From Holacanthus passer (Eukaryota; Chordata; Actinopteri; Pomacanthidae), in NCBI GenBank assembly GCA_025331565.1, contig JAFREQ010000092.1:423001-487000 (forward strand): a stretch of 64,000 bases of DNA, written 5' to 3'. Below, piece after piece: positions 25,722-38,629 of the stretch (position 1 is the stretch's first letter; each line of letters begins with the position of its first letter). Both the position numbers and the translations under genes were made by a program. The notes under the pieces were generated by a model. That model ran no database searches. It saw nothing but the letters and a program-made list of their open reading frames with translations, and was not told where the DNA came from.

Positions 25722-27228
25722 GTGAGTGCTGACTTTAGCGAGAGGCTGAGCTGTAACACAAACAGACACACACACACTCACACACACTCTAGCTGGCGGA
25801 TAATGTACAGTAAGGTATTCTGGCTGTTTGAGGCAAATAAACACAAATGAGGCCGCAGTCAAACTTGCACGAGTAATGCGAGGTGAACATTAGCTTCTTT
25901 TCTGTGTGAACACACCGTAACCCTATCAGAATCCCATTATACGATTGGCTCTTCAATTTGTCATTTCACCCTGTCAGTCAGAGTCGCACTGTGTCACCTG
26001 TGATGGCTCAGGTTGGTTAATTAACTTCTAAAGCCACACTTTAGGGAGGAGGACTTAGCGAGGTTCACTGGAACGTTGCTAATCTGTTACAGTGAATCCT
26101 CTCTGGTAGAGTAATGGACCATTCTGTACTGCCGACTGAACATATACATGAATTTATCATTATACATTTATTCTAATTTAATGAGACTTGCTTGACGTTC
26201 ACTTACTAGAAAGTATTTACATTGTGTGTTTTAGTTGCTTCACTGGCATGAGCAAGTGCACTGGAGTTTATTTGGAATTAATCCCACATACACTGTCCTG
26301 CTGCCTGAGTCACTTGAGCATCAAATCCACTAATCCACAGATGAAAACAGTTCCCAATAAATGTCCATTTAACCTCAGTTTGAGTAACATTTGATAAAAA
26401 CTTGAAATGAAGCTATACAACCTTGAACCCTTTACTGTTTGCCTCTGAAGAACTGAATGGTCTTGGACACCAGAGAACACTAAAAGACAGACTAATGGAT
26501 TGTTGGTTTTGGTCCTTTTTATGGTATTTGTCGAAAGAAAGAAGACAGAACAGAAAGAAAAAATAAAGAATAATGTCAGTCTTATCTTCTAAACAGAGAG
26601 TCTTTGGGAAAATGTGGCAAGTATGTTCTCAAGCTTGTGGGAACTGACACGTGAAATTTGACAGGTGTAGTTAAACCACGCACAGTATACAGAAACTCCT
26701 TGTCACTAGTGAGAACATAAGGTTCTATCACTGTACTTCAGCTGAGAAGGTAAGACATTCACAATGAACTTCAAGCTGGTGGCTGAAATTAACTTTTTGA
26801 CTCACCAGCCAAAGGGACTTGTAGATGAAAAATTCAGTGGCCAAAATGCATTGGTATGAGTTCAGTATGTAATCATTACAAAATTCTGCAGTAAAGTAAC
26901 TTGAAAACTATCACAGAGGTACTTTGGGAACTTTTGTATACAAGAAATGGTTAAGTATGCATTTGCGGTTTGAGTTTTTTTTTTTTTATAGAATTTTTCT
27001 ACCAATGTAGAAATGAATAGGATATCGTTAGGATTCTAACATCTAGCGATTAAAAATGTTGTAGATGTAGCCCTATGTATTTCAACAAAGGACCTTCATG
27101 GCCATTGGAGTATAGATTTCTGAGTTTATGAGGTGCAAGTGAATGTACCGTGAAGTCCCTGACGGCAATCATGTGCTTCGCAATACAAAGCATTTTAGAT
27201 TCCAGGTGCACCTGAAGTGACCCTATAG

Positions 27229-27230
<2 letters not shown>

Positions 27231-27287
<57 letters not shown>
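27231..27287. repeat. Long pure GT microsatellite
   Basis: About 57 bases of uninterrupted GT, the longest pure dinucleotide run in the window. It gives a false poly-TH frame on the other strand. Confidence 0.95.
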
Positions 27288-27292
<5 letters not shown>

Positions 27293-27845
27293 AGTAACGA
27301 CCCTCCGCACAGTTTAATTACATGACTATTTCAGTACAAACATCGATCCTGCTCGCTTGCTGTCTTAGCCTATGTGGCAGGGCTGAAGCCCAGACAGCCC
27401 CTGCCTGATTTCACCTCTGAATACAGCACTCTGTATTAGGAATGTGGCACTGCAATTTTATGCACACACTGCATAGACCCAGGTATTAGAGACTCTAATG
27501 CTAAGCCTTGAAGCTGGCTGTGTTTTCCAATTTCACAAAACCAAAGGTGTGATGTTCCAGACGCAACTTATTCACACCTTTCCAGGACATCTTGCCTCCC
27601 AAACCATACATGAGACCTATCAAAAAAAAAAAAAGAGAAGAGGAACCTTACAACTGAAAGCTCTTGTGATTTGTGTGTGAGCGTCTGTAGCCAGCTATCC
27701 AGCTAGCTTTGGGGCTTTAGTTGAGGAAATGGTGAGCAGCTGAGGTTTGAGGGTATTATTCTCCTCTTTCCTCTCACACACAGACACACAATGATTTAGT
27801 CTCTTCCTTGTCCTCCTTCTGTCTCTCTGACACACACATGAACAA

Positions 27846-27852
<7 letters not shown>

Positions 27853-27880
<28 letters not shown>
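27853..27880. repeat. CA microsatellite
   Basis: Uninterrupted CA array of about 28 bases. The 27231 GT array lies 0.6 kb upstream. Confidence 0.9.
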
Positions 27881-27886
<6 letters not shown>

Positions 27887-28239
27887 GCAGTTGTTTTCCC
27901 CTCGCCACAATAAATTTATCAGCCGATCCCAGCAGACGAGATTCAGCCCAACTTCCGAGGCGCCCCCCGAATCCAAAAACCACCCTGAGTGTGTTTATGT
28001 GTGAGCGTGAAAAAGCGAAGAAGATGCAAAAGAGGGAAAGAGATAGTAAGACTGAGAGAGGGAAGGGCTCTGAAAGTCAAACAATATTTGCCATGTAGAT
28101 TACCCTCCTCTCATCTCTCTGCATTCATTTTCATCTGTGTGAGTCTGTGAATGTGTCAGTGGATCGTGTGTGTGTTCCTTAAAATTAGATAAAACTTTGA
28201 TTATCCCCTGGATACATGTCTGTGGGTGTATAGTATACT

Positions 28240-28280
28240 GTGCGTGTGTGTGTGTGTGTGCGTGTGTGTGTGTGTTTGTG
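28240..28280. repeat. GT microsatellite
   Basis: GT array with two GCG interruptions. Together with 27231-27287, 27853-27880 and 28618-28635 it makes a 1.4-kb cluster of CA/GT tracts. Confidence 0.85.
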
Positions 28281-28617
28281 TGAGACAAACCAAGGAGCCT
28301 TCCATGATATTTTTTTGCTCATTACTCAAACACACAAGCCTCTAAAAGTACTAAAGGCCTCATTTTTTATGGCAAACAGCGCAAAGTTAAGCTCCTGACA
28401 AAAACCATCACGTCAGCGGAACAAGAAAAGCCTGGTAATTACATGTCTCCCTCTTCTTTTCAATACTCTGTCAGTGCATCTTTATAAAGATTTAATATGC
28501 AGCGAAAAAAGCAACTTTGCAAAGTCAGGTGCTGTCAAAATGGGGCTAAGTGAATGCACAGAAATGCTGTTTACCTCTCTAATGTCACTCACTAAGCAAT
28601 TTCCGAATAAATGGCAG

Positions 28618-28635
28618 CACACACACACACACACA
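28618..28635. repeat. CA microsatellite
   Basis: Pure CA array of about 18 bases. Confidence 0.85.
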
Positions 28636-29220
28636 ATCACACAAACTCTGCAGGGAGACACAACACACTCACAAAGTTTAAGAAAAGCTGCCAGAAACCT
28701 GTCTCCAATTAAATCCTACCTCCACCTTCCAAGTCATTAAGAAGTGAGCTGGTGATGTGCTGAGATGTAGCAAAAAAAGAAGAAGAAGAAGCTTCAGCCA
28801 ATTTAGGAAGTGACGCCTGAATTGTTCTGCATCATTGCCACTATTACATCACACACCTGTGTCTCGCTCTCTGTGATGAATAGTTTCGATAAAGGCGCCT
28901 GGCTCGGTGGAAATCGATTTAACAAGAGTGAGGCTGTACACCTGATGGGGCCTCTGTCACTGCAGCTCAGCATGAGACACAACTTTCACACTACCTGATC
29001 TGAACTTTGTCATATGTTACCATATTATGTCTAATAATGCAGCAGTTTGAAAAAGCAAAACAGATAACAGGCCTCTGATTCCCATGGTTCCACTGAGTCA
29101 TAATGCAAGTCTTTGAAATGTCTTTGTTATATTTGAGCAGCAAGTAAAGCTATCTGTACAAAACTCCATAAATCACCTCAGTACTGTATTCCCTGTCGTC
29201 AAACTGACCTTATAACATTT

Positions 29221-29643
29221 AACGACATCTTAATGAAAAGTCCAAATTGTACCACTGTAGTTGGGGTAGGGGGAATTATTCATGACACTGTTACACAATC
29301 ATCTGACAGCGTAATAAAACTTAATGACATTTTAATGACTAGTCCAAATTGTACCACTGTAACTGAGGTCAAGAAAAATATTCACGGCAGTTATAATGGT
29401 CTCATGGCAGCCAATGTCAAAACCAACCACACATGACAGTTTAATACAATGTTAACACATTGAGCTCAGTCGTTTCTTGAAGTCATATCGAAGACATTCC
29501 AAACAATGTCAGTCTGCTTTAAAAATGGCATAATTGACCAAATGACACTTAATGGCAACAGTCCAAGACTCCTTCATGTTCATGGCAGGTCTCATGTTAT
29601 GGTTATGACGGTGTCATGTCAGTCATCAAATAAAGTGTTACTG
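29221..29643. repeat. MITE-like, ATGACA/TGTCAT-rich repeat with 102-bp internal duplication
   Basis: The block at 29221-29259 and the block at 29323-29361 share AGTCCAAATTGTACCACTG and flanks, a period of 102 bases. Downstream come many ATGACA, CATGGCA and TGTCAT units, ending with ATGACGGTGTCATGTCAGTC and AATAAAGTGTTA. This end resembles a widespread fish and amphibian repeat. A matching left end was not found. Confidence 0.55.
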
Positions 29644-29930
29644 TCAGAAGTTTTGTCTTTTTAGAGAATTCATAAGTTGAGATAATATTGAATTCTCATT
29701 TAACTTTTTATTAATCATGAACTTTGCAAAGACAAATTAGCTCAGTGAAAAATGGCTTACACTGCTGTGAAGTTATTATTTTAATTTCACACGAGGGGAA
29801 AAAAGGCCTCCACACTGTTTCTGCCTAAATTCAAATGACTCATTCTTCTAATTATAGCTTTCACCATTAATAATAATATCACTATGACTTGTTATTCTTT
29901 CTTATCCCTCTTCTACTGATATATACTGTA

Positions 29931-29992
29931 TTACTACTACTACTACTCGTGCTACAGCTACTATTTGTTCGGATACTAGTACTACTACTATC
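29931..29992. repeat. TAC trinucleotide microsatellite, interrupted
   Basis: A TACTAC array at 29931-29947 and a second short one at 29979-29992, with a degenerate spacer between them. Confidence 0.8.
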
Positions 29993-32769
29993 AGACAAAG
30001 CAGACATTGTTGTTGTCTTAAACAGTGGACACCTAGGGAGCAAAGGTTTGTTGTTGTGTGGTTTGTCATGTGAGAGAATCAAATGGCACGGGAATCCTTC
30101 ATTGGCCTTAAAGCCAAATGTACAAAAATAAGTACGAAAATAATCTGCCACACCCATATTAACTTCCAGTTTGACCACTGGAGCCTATTTTAACATTTTA
30201 ACAGCTTCTGGTATGCACTGATTATTTTGTTGAAGAGGCAGTTTGGTGTTGGGATTAAATATTTCTGTTATTACTGTTTGTGGCCATGATTCAATATCCG
30301 TACTCTTAGGCGAGCCATTAACCGGGTTTATTTTTTATCATGATGTTACCACTAATAGTAACCACCCATATTGCCAGATGCATTCAAGTTGCTTTCATCA
30401 ATGAATTAAAGTTGCTCCTTAGCTTACAAACTAGCAGCCATCAGACTGTATTTTGTGCAGTGTGTGAAGATGACCGTATCATTGATCATAAAGTCAGTGG
30501 GACATATTGACGTGAAGGGTACAGACGAAACATTGCTCAATTCAATACACTCAGAGGTTTCACTGCTCTAGTCTTACTTGGCCTAGTATGAGCAGCAGCT
30601 TATGGTGCTTATTAGCTGAGTTTACTGATGACTATGACTCTTCTGTACTTGTTTAGTGAATGCTACATGGCCATGTTTTAAAGGTTGGACTCAATACTAA
30701 GATGTTGACCATGTGTTATAATCAGAGAGATTTTGAATTCACTTCATTTGCTTACTCTTTACTTAACAAAGCACCCCAGTGACAATAACGGGTCTAAACA
30801 GGTGGCTGACCTCGACTGGGAAATACACTGTCACTTGAGTTTTCTCCATGTAACACTAAACACCCCCTCAGATACAACATAAAGAATGTAAAATACAGTT
30901 ACTAGATATATCGAGATATATCAGGCCTTCATATAATGTGTCCTTGAAGAAAATGAGCAGCATCTGAGCTGTGATCCAGGGAGGTTATCACATATCATCG
31001 ATGACAGCACCCTAGTTGTCAGTAATCATCGAGAGTGATTATTAACACGGACTTCACAGGTACACGCCGCATAAACAGAGTGTTATTGAGAATAAACTGC
31101 ATCCAGCTTGGAGCTATAAATCATCAACAACATCCCACCTGCTGCATCTGTAACTGGAACAGAACAATCTTATACAACATAGTCCCTGTCCAGCTGTCCA
31201 CAGCTCTTCTCTCATATTTACTGCATCACAGTCAGTACATCCTGAACCTGTCTCAGAACGATCCTGCAATAATAAGGGTATTTTATCAACTGAGCCTTAC
31301 ATAATATGAAGTTAATGCCTCAAACAGCGCCTGAAACAATAACGTATTTATTTTCGAGGTTACAAAATGTGCTGTCAACAAACAACAGTTTAACTCATAT
31401 AACCAAAAAAAAATAAGTCTACATTAAAAACATAAAGGTTGTCAACTGTGGGGATTTAGGATAATAAACCTGGAATTATTGTTTTCTGTTCTAGTATCTT
31501 TTTCTTCAAGCTTTTTTTGCTCTTATTTCGATTACTGCTGGTGTTTGGATTTCACTCTTTTACTGGTCCAAAAATTGTTTGACCAACCTCTGGGAGTTGC
31601 ACCTCATATCCCTCTTAACACATGGGGAACTTTCTTTCTTTGGTGAAATGTCTTTCATTGCTTTTTCCTCTATATATTCACAGAATAAATCAGTTTTCAC
31701 ACAATTCTGACTTGGATGAAATTCTTTAAAGCCAGAAGTCACAATGTGTTGGATTTGAAAATTTTGTACTTTTGCACCATCCAATGGTCATATCAAAAAC
31801 AGTAAAAACAACTGAAACAACATATACTCTGCAGCTATTTTCACTAGGGACATCTTGTTTTTCTACAAACTAAATTTATGCCATCTGAATAATTAATTAT
31901 TAATTAACATCAACATAACATCCCATTTTAGCTGGAACACACCCCCCATCACAAAATCCAGCTCATTCACCCCGACTCTACCACCCTCACAGTAACCCTT
32001 TGGCCACTGACCCTTCACAACTCTGTCAGATCCTTGACCCAGCTTCCTTCTTTCTGCCCTCTTCACCAACATGTTACAGCATTTTCAGCCTTGTTAATGC
32101 CTATATAAAACATCTTGCAGTCTTTCAGAATTCATAGAACAGCAGTTACGTACATAACTCTTGTTTTAATTTCTATATAGGCTTGTGTTTCACTTGGCAT
32201 GTAAAGCTGTGGCAGCTACTCCAGTTCCTCTGAGTCTCTACCTTCACTAACAGCCAAGACTTTGGTTCAGAGCCATTTGAACTGGGAGCTTAGCTAAGTG
32301 AGGATTCAGCAACACAGCTGACGGTTGATTATGCATAGCATGGAAGGGATATGAGGCAGTGAATGTAACGTCACCTTGTTTTGGGGGGTGCGGCACCAGG
32401 AAGCATCATACGTTTTGTTTCCGAAGCTTGAGGGGTCCAGAGAACAGAATTGCTATTCCTAATTGTGTAATAATGTGACTGTACACATAATTAACTCACT
32501 AAAAAATGCTGACTGAGTCTTACGTTACCCTTTAAAGATCCTCCGAATTCATATAGTGTATGAACGGATAAAATGTTAGCTGGAGTAACTCCAGGCCTTA
32601 AAGTCAAACTAAAGCCTCATTCAGCACAACCTATCAACCTAAACTTTATTCAGGTTGAAGCTGTTTGGTTTTAAACACTTGACCAAAACCTCATTCAACA
32701 CAACCTCATTATAAGCATATTTCCCCAACACCAGCCAATGAGTTTAACATTAAGCATTCCAGTCCATAC

Positions 32770-33006
32770 CTGACTCCATAAACTCTTGGTTGAAGCTGTT
32801 CCAGGCCTCCTTGCTCTTCTCCATGTTCTCCTCCATGACCTTGATGTCAGCGAAGGGACAGTTGCATTCTGGGAAGCGAGGAGAGCACCGGCACCAGCAG
32901 TCGTTGTTGCGGCAGAGCAACTCGCCCTCCGAGTTGCACGCCACGTAGCTGAGGGCTGCCTCCACAAAACGCCCACGCAGGAACTCTGGCAGGACATCTT
33001 GCAAGC
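32770..33006 (-). CDS. brinp2/brinp3: BRINP-family internal exon (cysteine-rich segment)
   Basis: This exon is 237 bp (79 codons), phase 1 at both ends. The acceptor is TTATTTTTTCCAG and the donor TCAG|GTATGG. It reads GLQDVLPEFL, RFVEAALSYVACNSEGE, then CWCRCSPRFPECNC, ADIKVMEEN and a hydrophilic end FNQEFMES. Seven cysteines lie within about 30 residues, as in all BRINPs just after the MACPF domain; they probably form disulphides in the ER lumen or outside the cell. PEFLR, GEL and CSP/AD resemble BRINP2, while ACNSEGE and MEEN resemble BRINP3, so it could be either paralogue or a diverged fish duplicate. In the family the next exon is large and carries the rest of the protein; nothing like it occurs between here and position 1. 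Confidence 0.95.
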
Positions 33007-35891
33007 CTGGAAAAAATAAGGGAAACACATGGTGAGGTATTTCTTCATTTTCAGAATACAGTATGTTTTTTTTTACAGGCTGGTTGTACATGCTTTCACA
33101 TATTACAGAAAATAAAGTTCATTAAAGCATAGTTTAGCTTAACATAGTATTTGTACTCATACCATTTCTTTCAGGTTTACACACATTCATTTTCAACATG
33201 TCATGGTGTTGAAAATTATATTTCTTTAAAAGCATCATTGTAGCCTTCGAAGCTGGGAATCACTGCTCTTGGATGGAAATCTTGTTGTAAAAGGAATCTT
33301 TTTACAATTTGCAACTGAATGCTCCTGTAGTGTAACACGATTTTTAATTATGTCATTATTCAAAGCCTATGACACCAAAACGATAACTCTAATTCAAGCT
33401 CCAATATATACATCAGAATACAAGCTAAAATGCTCATCTGCAGTACAGTCTGTGTGCCATCATTTAATATTGCACAGGGTTAGACAGTAATAACGTGTCT
33501 TATCATGGCCAACAGAGATGACCAGCTCATCAGCAGGTTACGTGTGTTGTGTGGGGTACTCTGCACAACAGACACTAACCAAATTTCAAACGTCTTTCTG
33601 TTCTCTGTCCTCTCTTGGTGTTGAGATTTCAGCTACGTAGACTGTATGTGCGGTTGTATTATCACAGGTAGGTTGTCTTCTCCGGAGCAGCTCAGCTCGT
33701 ACCATTTTCAGCGGCAGCTCTCGGAGCAGGTGCATGTACAATAAGTTTAAAAGCCTGCTCAGGGGCATATTTTAGTAGTTTTGGGTGGTATCAGTAGCAG
33801 CTGTCACCTAGTCTGCAGTCACCATAAACAACCCGCTGTTCCAGCCTGCCATGTACAAGTTGTTTCCTATCTGCAGGTTCCATTATTTCTTCTTCCTGCT
33901 GTGGAATGGAGACACTCAACCCATCAGAAGAGCTGCTTTTTTTTAGCAATATGCCATTGAAATGTCTCCATCTTTTGTTCTTTAAGAGCATAAAATATAA
34001 TATGGAGATGATGGATGTTGAGTGTTATGTCCATGATCAATGAATATTTAATCCATAGACAGAAATGCAAGAGAACCACTGAACATTGTTTTTCTTCTCT
34101 GCATATTAATTCCTTCACTTTTTCCCTTTGAAAATGATTTGCCCTGACCCTCGTTTTCCCTTTTCCTTTACAAGGTCAACGTGACCGGCTAAAGTCTGTA
34201 GACAAACACAGGTTTTGAGGCAAAGATGCATGGACATGAGTTGATTTTTTTTCTTTTCTTAACTTAAAACGTGAACATTTTCCACTGATCCTTGGACGAT
34301 ATCATTCCAATTCATGAACTAACAGACAAGAGGAATCAGGAGAGAAACTGGAAGAAAATAAAAGAAAGAACTGGAGCTCATTTTGAAAATATTAGTGGCT
34401 TTGAAGATGAGGTACAAAAAGCCCAGCACCACACAGTTGTTTGGTGTGTACAATGTTAGCTTGCTAACAGCTACAGCTAGCTTCTTGTTGCAGACAAATA
34501 ATAGCTAGTAAAGCAAGGCAAATATTCACTTACGGGTTTTCACAATAGTAGTTCACAGCAGTTGTCTTCTTCGAATTAATGCACTTGGTTGAGTATTTTA
34601 AACTAAGCTAGTTTAGCAAACTCTGCATTTTCTGTTAAACTGGAATGATGAGCAAGAGGAAACAATTTTTTTTCAATTCACCTATGAACTTTCTTTCTTT
34701 TCGAGAAAAATAAATAGATCTGAAAGCAAGCAGAATATACAGCACATACTGCTCCATCATGCTGGTATAGACCCACAATACTACAGAAGGTCAACATTTT
34801 ACTTTAACACAGTCACTATCTAGGCAGCTTCCTCTATTACATCCAACTTAGCACTGTAAATGAACTCATTTCACTTTGAAGTGGCATTAAAACAAGTCAC
34901 AAGACTAAAATATTCAAACAGATGACTTGACCTGTCGCAGTAGCAAAAGCTCAGGTGTAAATAATAAAACTAATGACGGCTCCATTTATCTGCCTCAAAT
35001 TCAAGATCCTGTTATTGTTCATGCTGGCTCCCTGTCATGGCACACTCGAATAGAATGGAGTCATTGTTAATGTTATCAGGTGGTTTTTCTTACTCTGCCA
35101 AGTCTAAAATCATCTGTTGTGAAAAAGGTCCTTTGGCAAAGTTTTCACTTTGACTACTGGTGGCACTGACCTACTGAAAGATGGCACCCAGGGGCCAATA
35201 CGCGGGTTAATGGCAAACGGAATCAAATATTGTACAAACTCTCTTAACACAAAAACATTAGAAAAATAAAAGTTGACACACAATTTGAGCACTAACATCT
35301 TAGAAAATGCAGTACAAGTTTGTACATAGTTTACAGTATAAGATTCACAGGGCCCATAACAATTAAATGCCCAAGCTGTGGGAAACATTGTCTGTCTTCC
35401 TGCCCTTCAACAGCAGGTTAACGTCACAGTCTCACTTTCACTGCTCTCATTATTTAAATAAGGCCACATTAAAAATACAGCGGTATGCTAATTATGGTGC
35501 CAAAGTTTCATGACTGCGCAGTCTATTAAACCAAATCAAAAGCTGATGAGTGATGTTAAAAGTGCATCGTCATCTGTTAGAAACCAGCGGGCGGTCCGTA
35601 GAAGACTTGCTGTGCGGCGCTCATGCTGCTTCTCTGAATCAGTCTGTTGGTCCATGTGCCTCTTCCTGTCTGTCTAATAATCATCAATTTGTTGTGTCAA
35701 AAGCTTCCTCTCTTCCCCTTTCACCATCTCACTCTGGATGATTTTCAACAGCCAAGTCAATCCCACTGTGCCCTGCTATGAATATGCATGTCTCTTCTTT
35801 GGTATTTACTCTTTCAATGGCTTGGAAAGAGATGTAATTAGTCGCATTTCTCCTCTTCCATGGTTTGGCAGGTGCTTTGAGGTTTTTGCAT

Positions 35892-35940
35892 GTATGTGTG
35901 TGTGTGTGTGACAGAGAGAGAGTGTGTATGTGTGTGTGTA
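35892..35940. repeat. GT microsatellite with GA interruption
   Basis: Two GT tracts separated by GACAGAGAGAGA. Confidence 0.8.
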
Positions 35941-37082
35941 CTGGCTGCAAGTCTGGCAGGGGTTTCTTCAGTTTGGGAGACAGCTAAATAACACTCTTCC
36001 ATCACCAATCACTATCCCAGTTTCTCTGTCTCTCTTCCACCTCGCTTTCTTTCTTTCTTTCACTTACAATCACTCTGTCACATTTGAAAAGCAGGACTGC
36101 CCTGGATGCTGAAGGACTTATCTTCGGCGCAGTGCTGTACTACTACTAGTAGTAAAAGTAGTTTCCAAATAAGTCGTGGTATCAAGAGTCAGATCTGTTT
36201 TGAACTGTTTTCCTGCATTGAATATTCACAACCTCAGTTTGACTGTACAGTGACATACATACAACAGCTTTAAAAAATGCAACAAGCTGTGCAGGCTGAT
36301 CATACAAGCTGACACATTCCATTTATAAAATATTAAAATATTATATGACATATTTGGGTGAAAACTTCATCTTCAGCTCCATGTTGATAAATACGTTTCC
36401 AGACCAACAAAGGAAAAATTACAAGTGGTGATTTGTGAAAAATGTAGAAGAACTTAATGCATCATCATAGTGAAAAAGTAATAAAATAGTGCTAAAAACA
36501 TTAAATCAAACTACTATTTGTCAATATCGTTTCTATACCAACCAGCCTCAATGATCTGCCTCTGCAGTATTGTAGCCTCAGTAGTTAGCATAGTAATTGT
36601 GCAGTTATGGTATAACAGAGAGTTAAGGAAGAAAATATCTCTTCTGTGTATCCCACGCAATTTGACAGATTTTTATAAGGAACATAATAAAAGTCCATAG
36701 TCAAAATGAGGACAGAGGAGACTGAAAATGAGAACATGGCCATCAGGCAGATTGAAACGCTTGTTGGTCACTCCTCCTCCTCTTCTCACTTTGCTGCTTT
36801 TCACCTTTGACACACAAAGTTATTGCAGTGCCAATTAGTATTCAGCAAAATGCTCGTCTTGTTGATTATGCAACTCACACCTGCTGATCCAAAGTGACTA
36901 AAAACACACACTTCAATATGTCACACAATGTGGCTAGGAAGGATATTAACCCCTATATGGCAAGTCCTAACAATGCAGTGAAGCCTGTATGAATGTCGCT
37001 GAGGTGGGAATCACATGGCAGGTTTACTTATGTTGAAATAATCCCTCAACAGGACTCTGACAGACTGAATTGTCGAATACCC

Positions 37083-37148
37083 ATAAACTCTGAAAGGGGG
37101 ATTAGAGTAAAATCTGAAAGATAAACATAAACTCCGAAAGGGGGATTA
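37083..37148. repeat. 44-bp tandem duplication
   Basis: ATAAACTCTGAAAGGGGGAT at 37083 and ATAAACTCCGAAAGGGGGAT at 37127 are a 22-base block repeated with one change at a period of 44. Confidence 0.8.
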
Positions 37149-37669
37149 TAACATTTGAATGGAGACTAAATTGAAAGCCTTTTCACCAACGAGCGAGCAC
37201 ACGGCAGGGTGAAAGTCTCCTACAGTATACAGCAGCTTTACAAGAAATTGGAAAACAGCCTTTTTCTCACATTGACCACTATGAATTTTCTAATGAATGA
37301 CATTTGTGGTGTCCACAGTTCAATTTCAAAGTACAAATTTAATAATAGGATAGTATTTTGTTAATTTACCTATTTGTTGACTGTAACTCCATTTGGAGTT
37401 TTTGACCACTAGAGGCACTATTAAGCAATGTTCTGATGAAAGGGTCACTATTAATGTTTGCATCTCGTTCCACTATCATAAACAGGAGAGCAGTCCGTGC
37501 TGCTGTCCACTGATTTCAACTGAAGTTGCTCATCAAAGAGAGGTGAAAGAAAAAGCTTTCTATTTAACATTGGTGTCTTTTTATTAATTACATACTGCTC
37601 TGTGGAGGGAGAGTCTTGCGACAATCGTTTACTCACTCAATGAATTAATCAATCATCAATCCTCCATCC

Positions 37670-37905
37670 TGTAACGGTTCTGAACACAGAGGTGTGGACT
37701 CAAGGGGCAGATCAGTAGAAAGCAATCAATCGTTCACTGAGTGAGAGTTCAAAGCAGAGTTGGTCGACAGGTAATCAGTCAGCGAGGGCCGAGCGAGCAG
37801 GCAGGGGGGCAGGTGGACCAAACTGGGCAGGCTGAGGTCAGGAACAGGCAGCCAATCACATATGTGCTTAAGATCAACCCACTTGCTCAATCTTTCATCC
37901 ACTCA
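37670..37905. repeat. Possible retroelement-derived repeat, part 1
   Basis: GTAACGGTTCTGAACACAGA, GTTCAAAGCAGAGTTGGTCG and a GC-rich run with GGCAGG, GGTCAGGAACAGGCAGCC resemble the ACAGGCAGG-type non-coding part of fish retroelements. Coordinates are approximate. Confidence 0.35.
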
Positions 37906-38629
37906 CTCACTTACATAGCACAATTTTTTTCCCACATCTAGTTATTTGTTTGTTTACCCTACTTGATGTCTCCTGTCCTCATTTATTTATTTATTTATGA
38001 ATCATTTATTTTCTCCGAGACTCATTACATCCCACCTGTGCTGGTAATGAGACAGCAGAGAGACAGTTCACTGGATCCAAAACACACTTAAAATATCTCC
38101 TGACTTTGACAGGGCCGGCTCACTTGTGAGGGGCAGGATGGGGTCATAGGTGTTTGCAATGGGCCAGCACCTTCCTAAAGGGTGTGGGCATGACTGAAGC
38201 ACATGACCTCTGCCTGAGCACTAATGCCCCCCTGGTGCCATGGGTGGTGCCAACTTTAGAGTTGTTATAAGAATTATTTAGTGCCCTTTCCCCTTTTATA
38301 TTTGCTCAGACCTCCCTCTCTCTTCTGTCTTTTCTCTATCACTCATAAATCAACACACACTCAATAACATACACAAGTGTATTGCATTCATACACTCATA
38401 GCAACAATAACTGGCTTGCATATTATTATTGTTTTATCTATTTCTTCTTTTTTTATTTTGTCTAGTTTTCTCATGGTTCTTCCGATTGAATGCACACATC
38501 ACTTCATGCACATGCTGCTTGTAAAACCTTTCCTCCATCAATTTCTGTGTGTTATATGTCTCTACCTCTGCCTCTGTTGTACCTTTGTGGCAATAAAAAA
38601 TAAACAAGAAAAGAAGAAAAAGTAACATG

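Larger units (their letters stand above)
1..32769 (-). other. Intron of the BRINP gene (3' part beyond window)
   Basis: This is non-coding DNA downstream of the 237-bp exon, expected to be one intron because the large terminal BRINP exon is absent. It contains the repeats listed separately. Stretches with nothing I could recognise include about 430-3300, 6130-8030, 10800-12650, 19300-21300, 22050-25200, 25900-27200 and 30200-32700; they are AT-rich without coherent coding signal or clear RNA genes. The two unexplained exon-like blocks on the opposite strand (10.36 and 25.3-25.7 kb) are described separately. Confidence 0.8.

Noticed and set aside
27050..27310. Poly-TH protein frame
   Set aside because: Translation of the GT/CA microsatellite.
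32695..33048. Second minus-strand frame across the BRINP exon
   Set aside because: Wrong register: the family motif CWCRCSPRFPECNC is in the other minus-strand frame.
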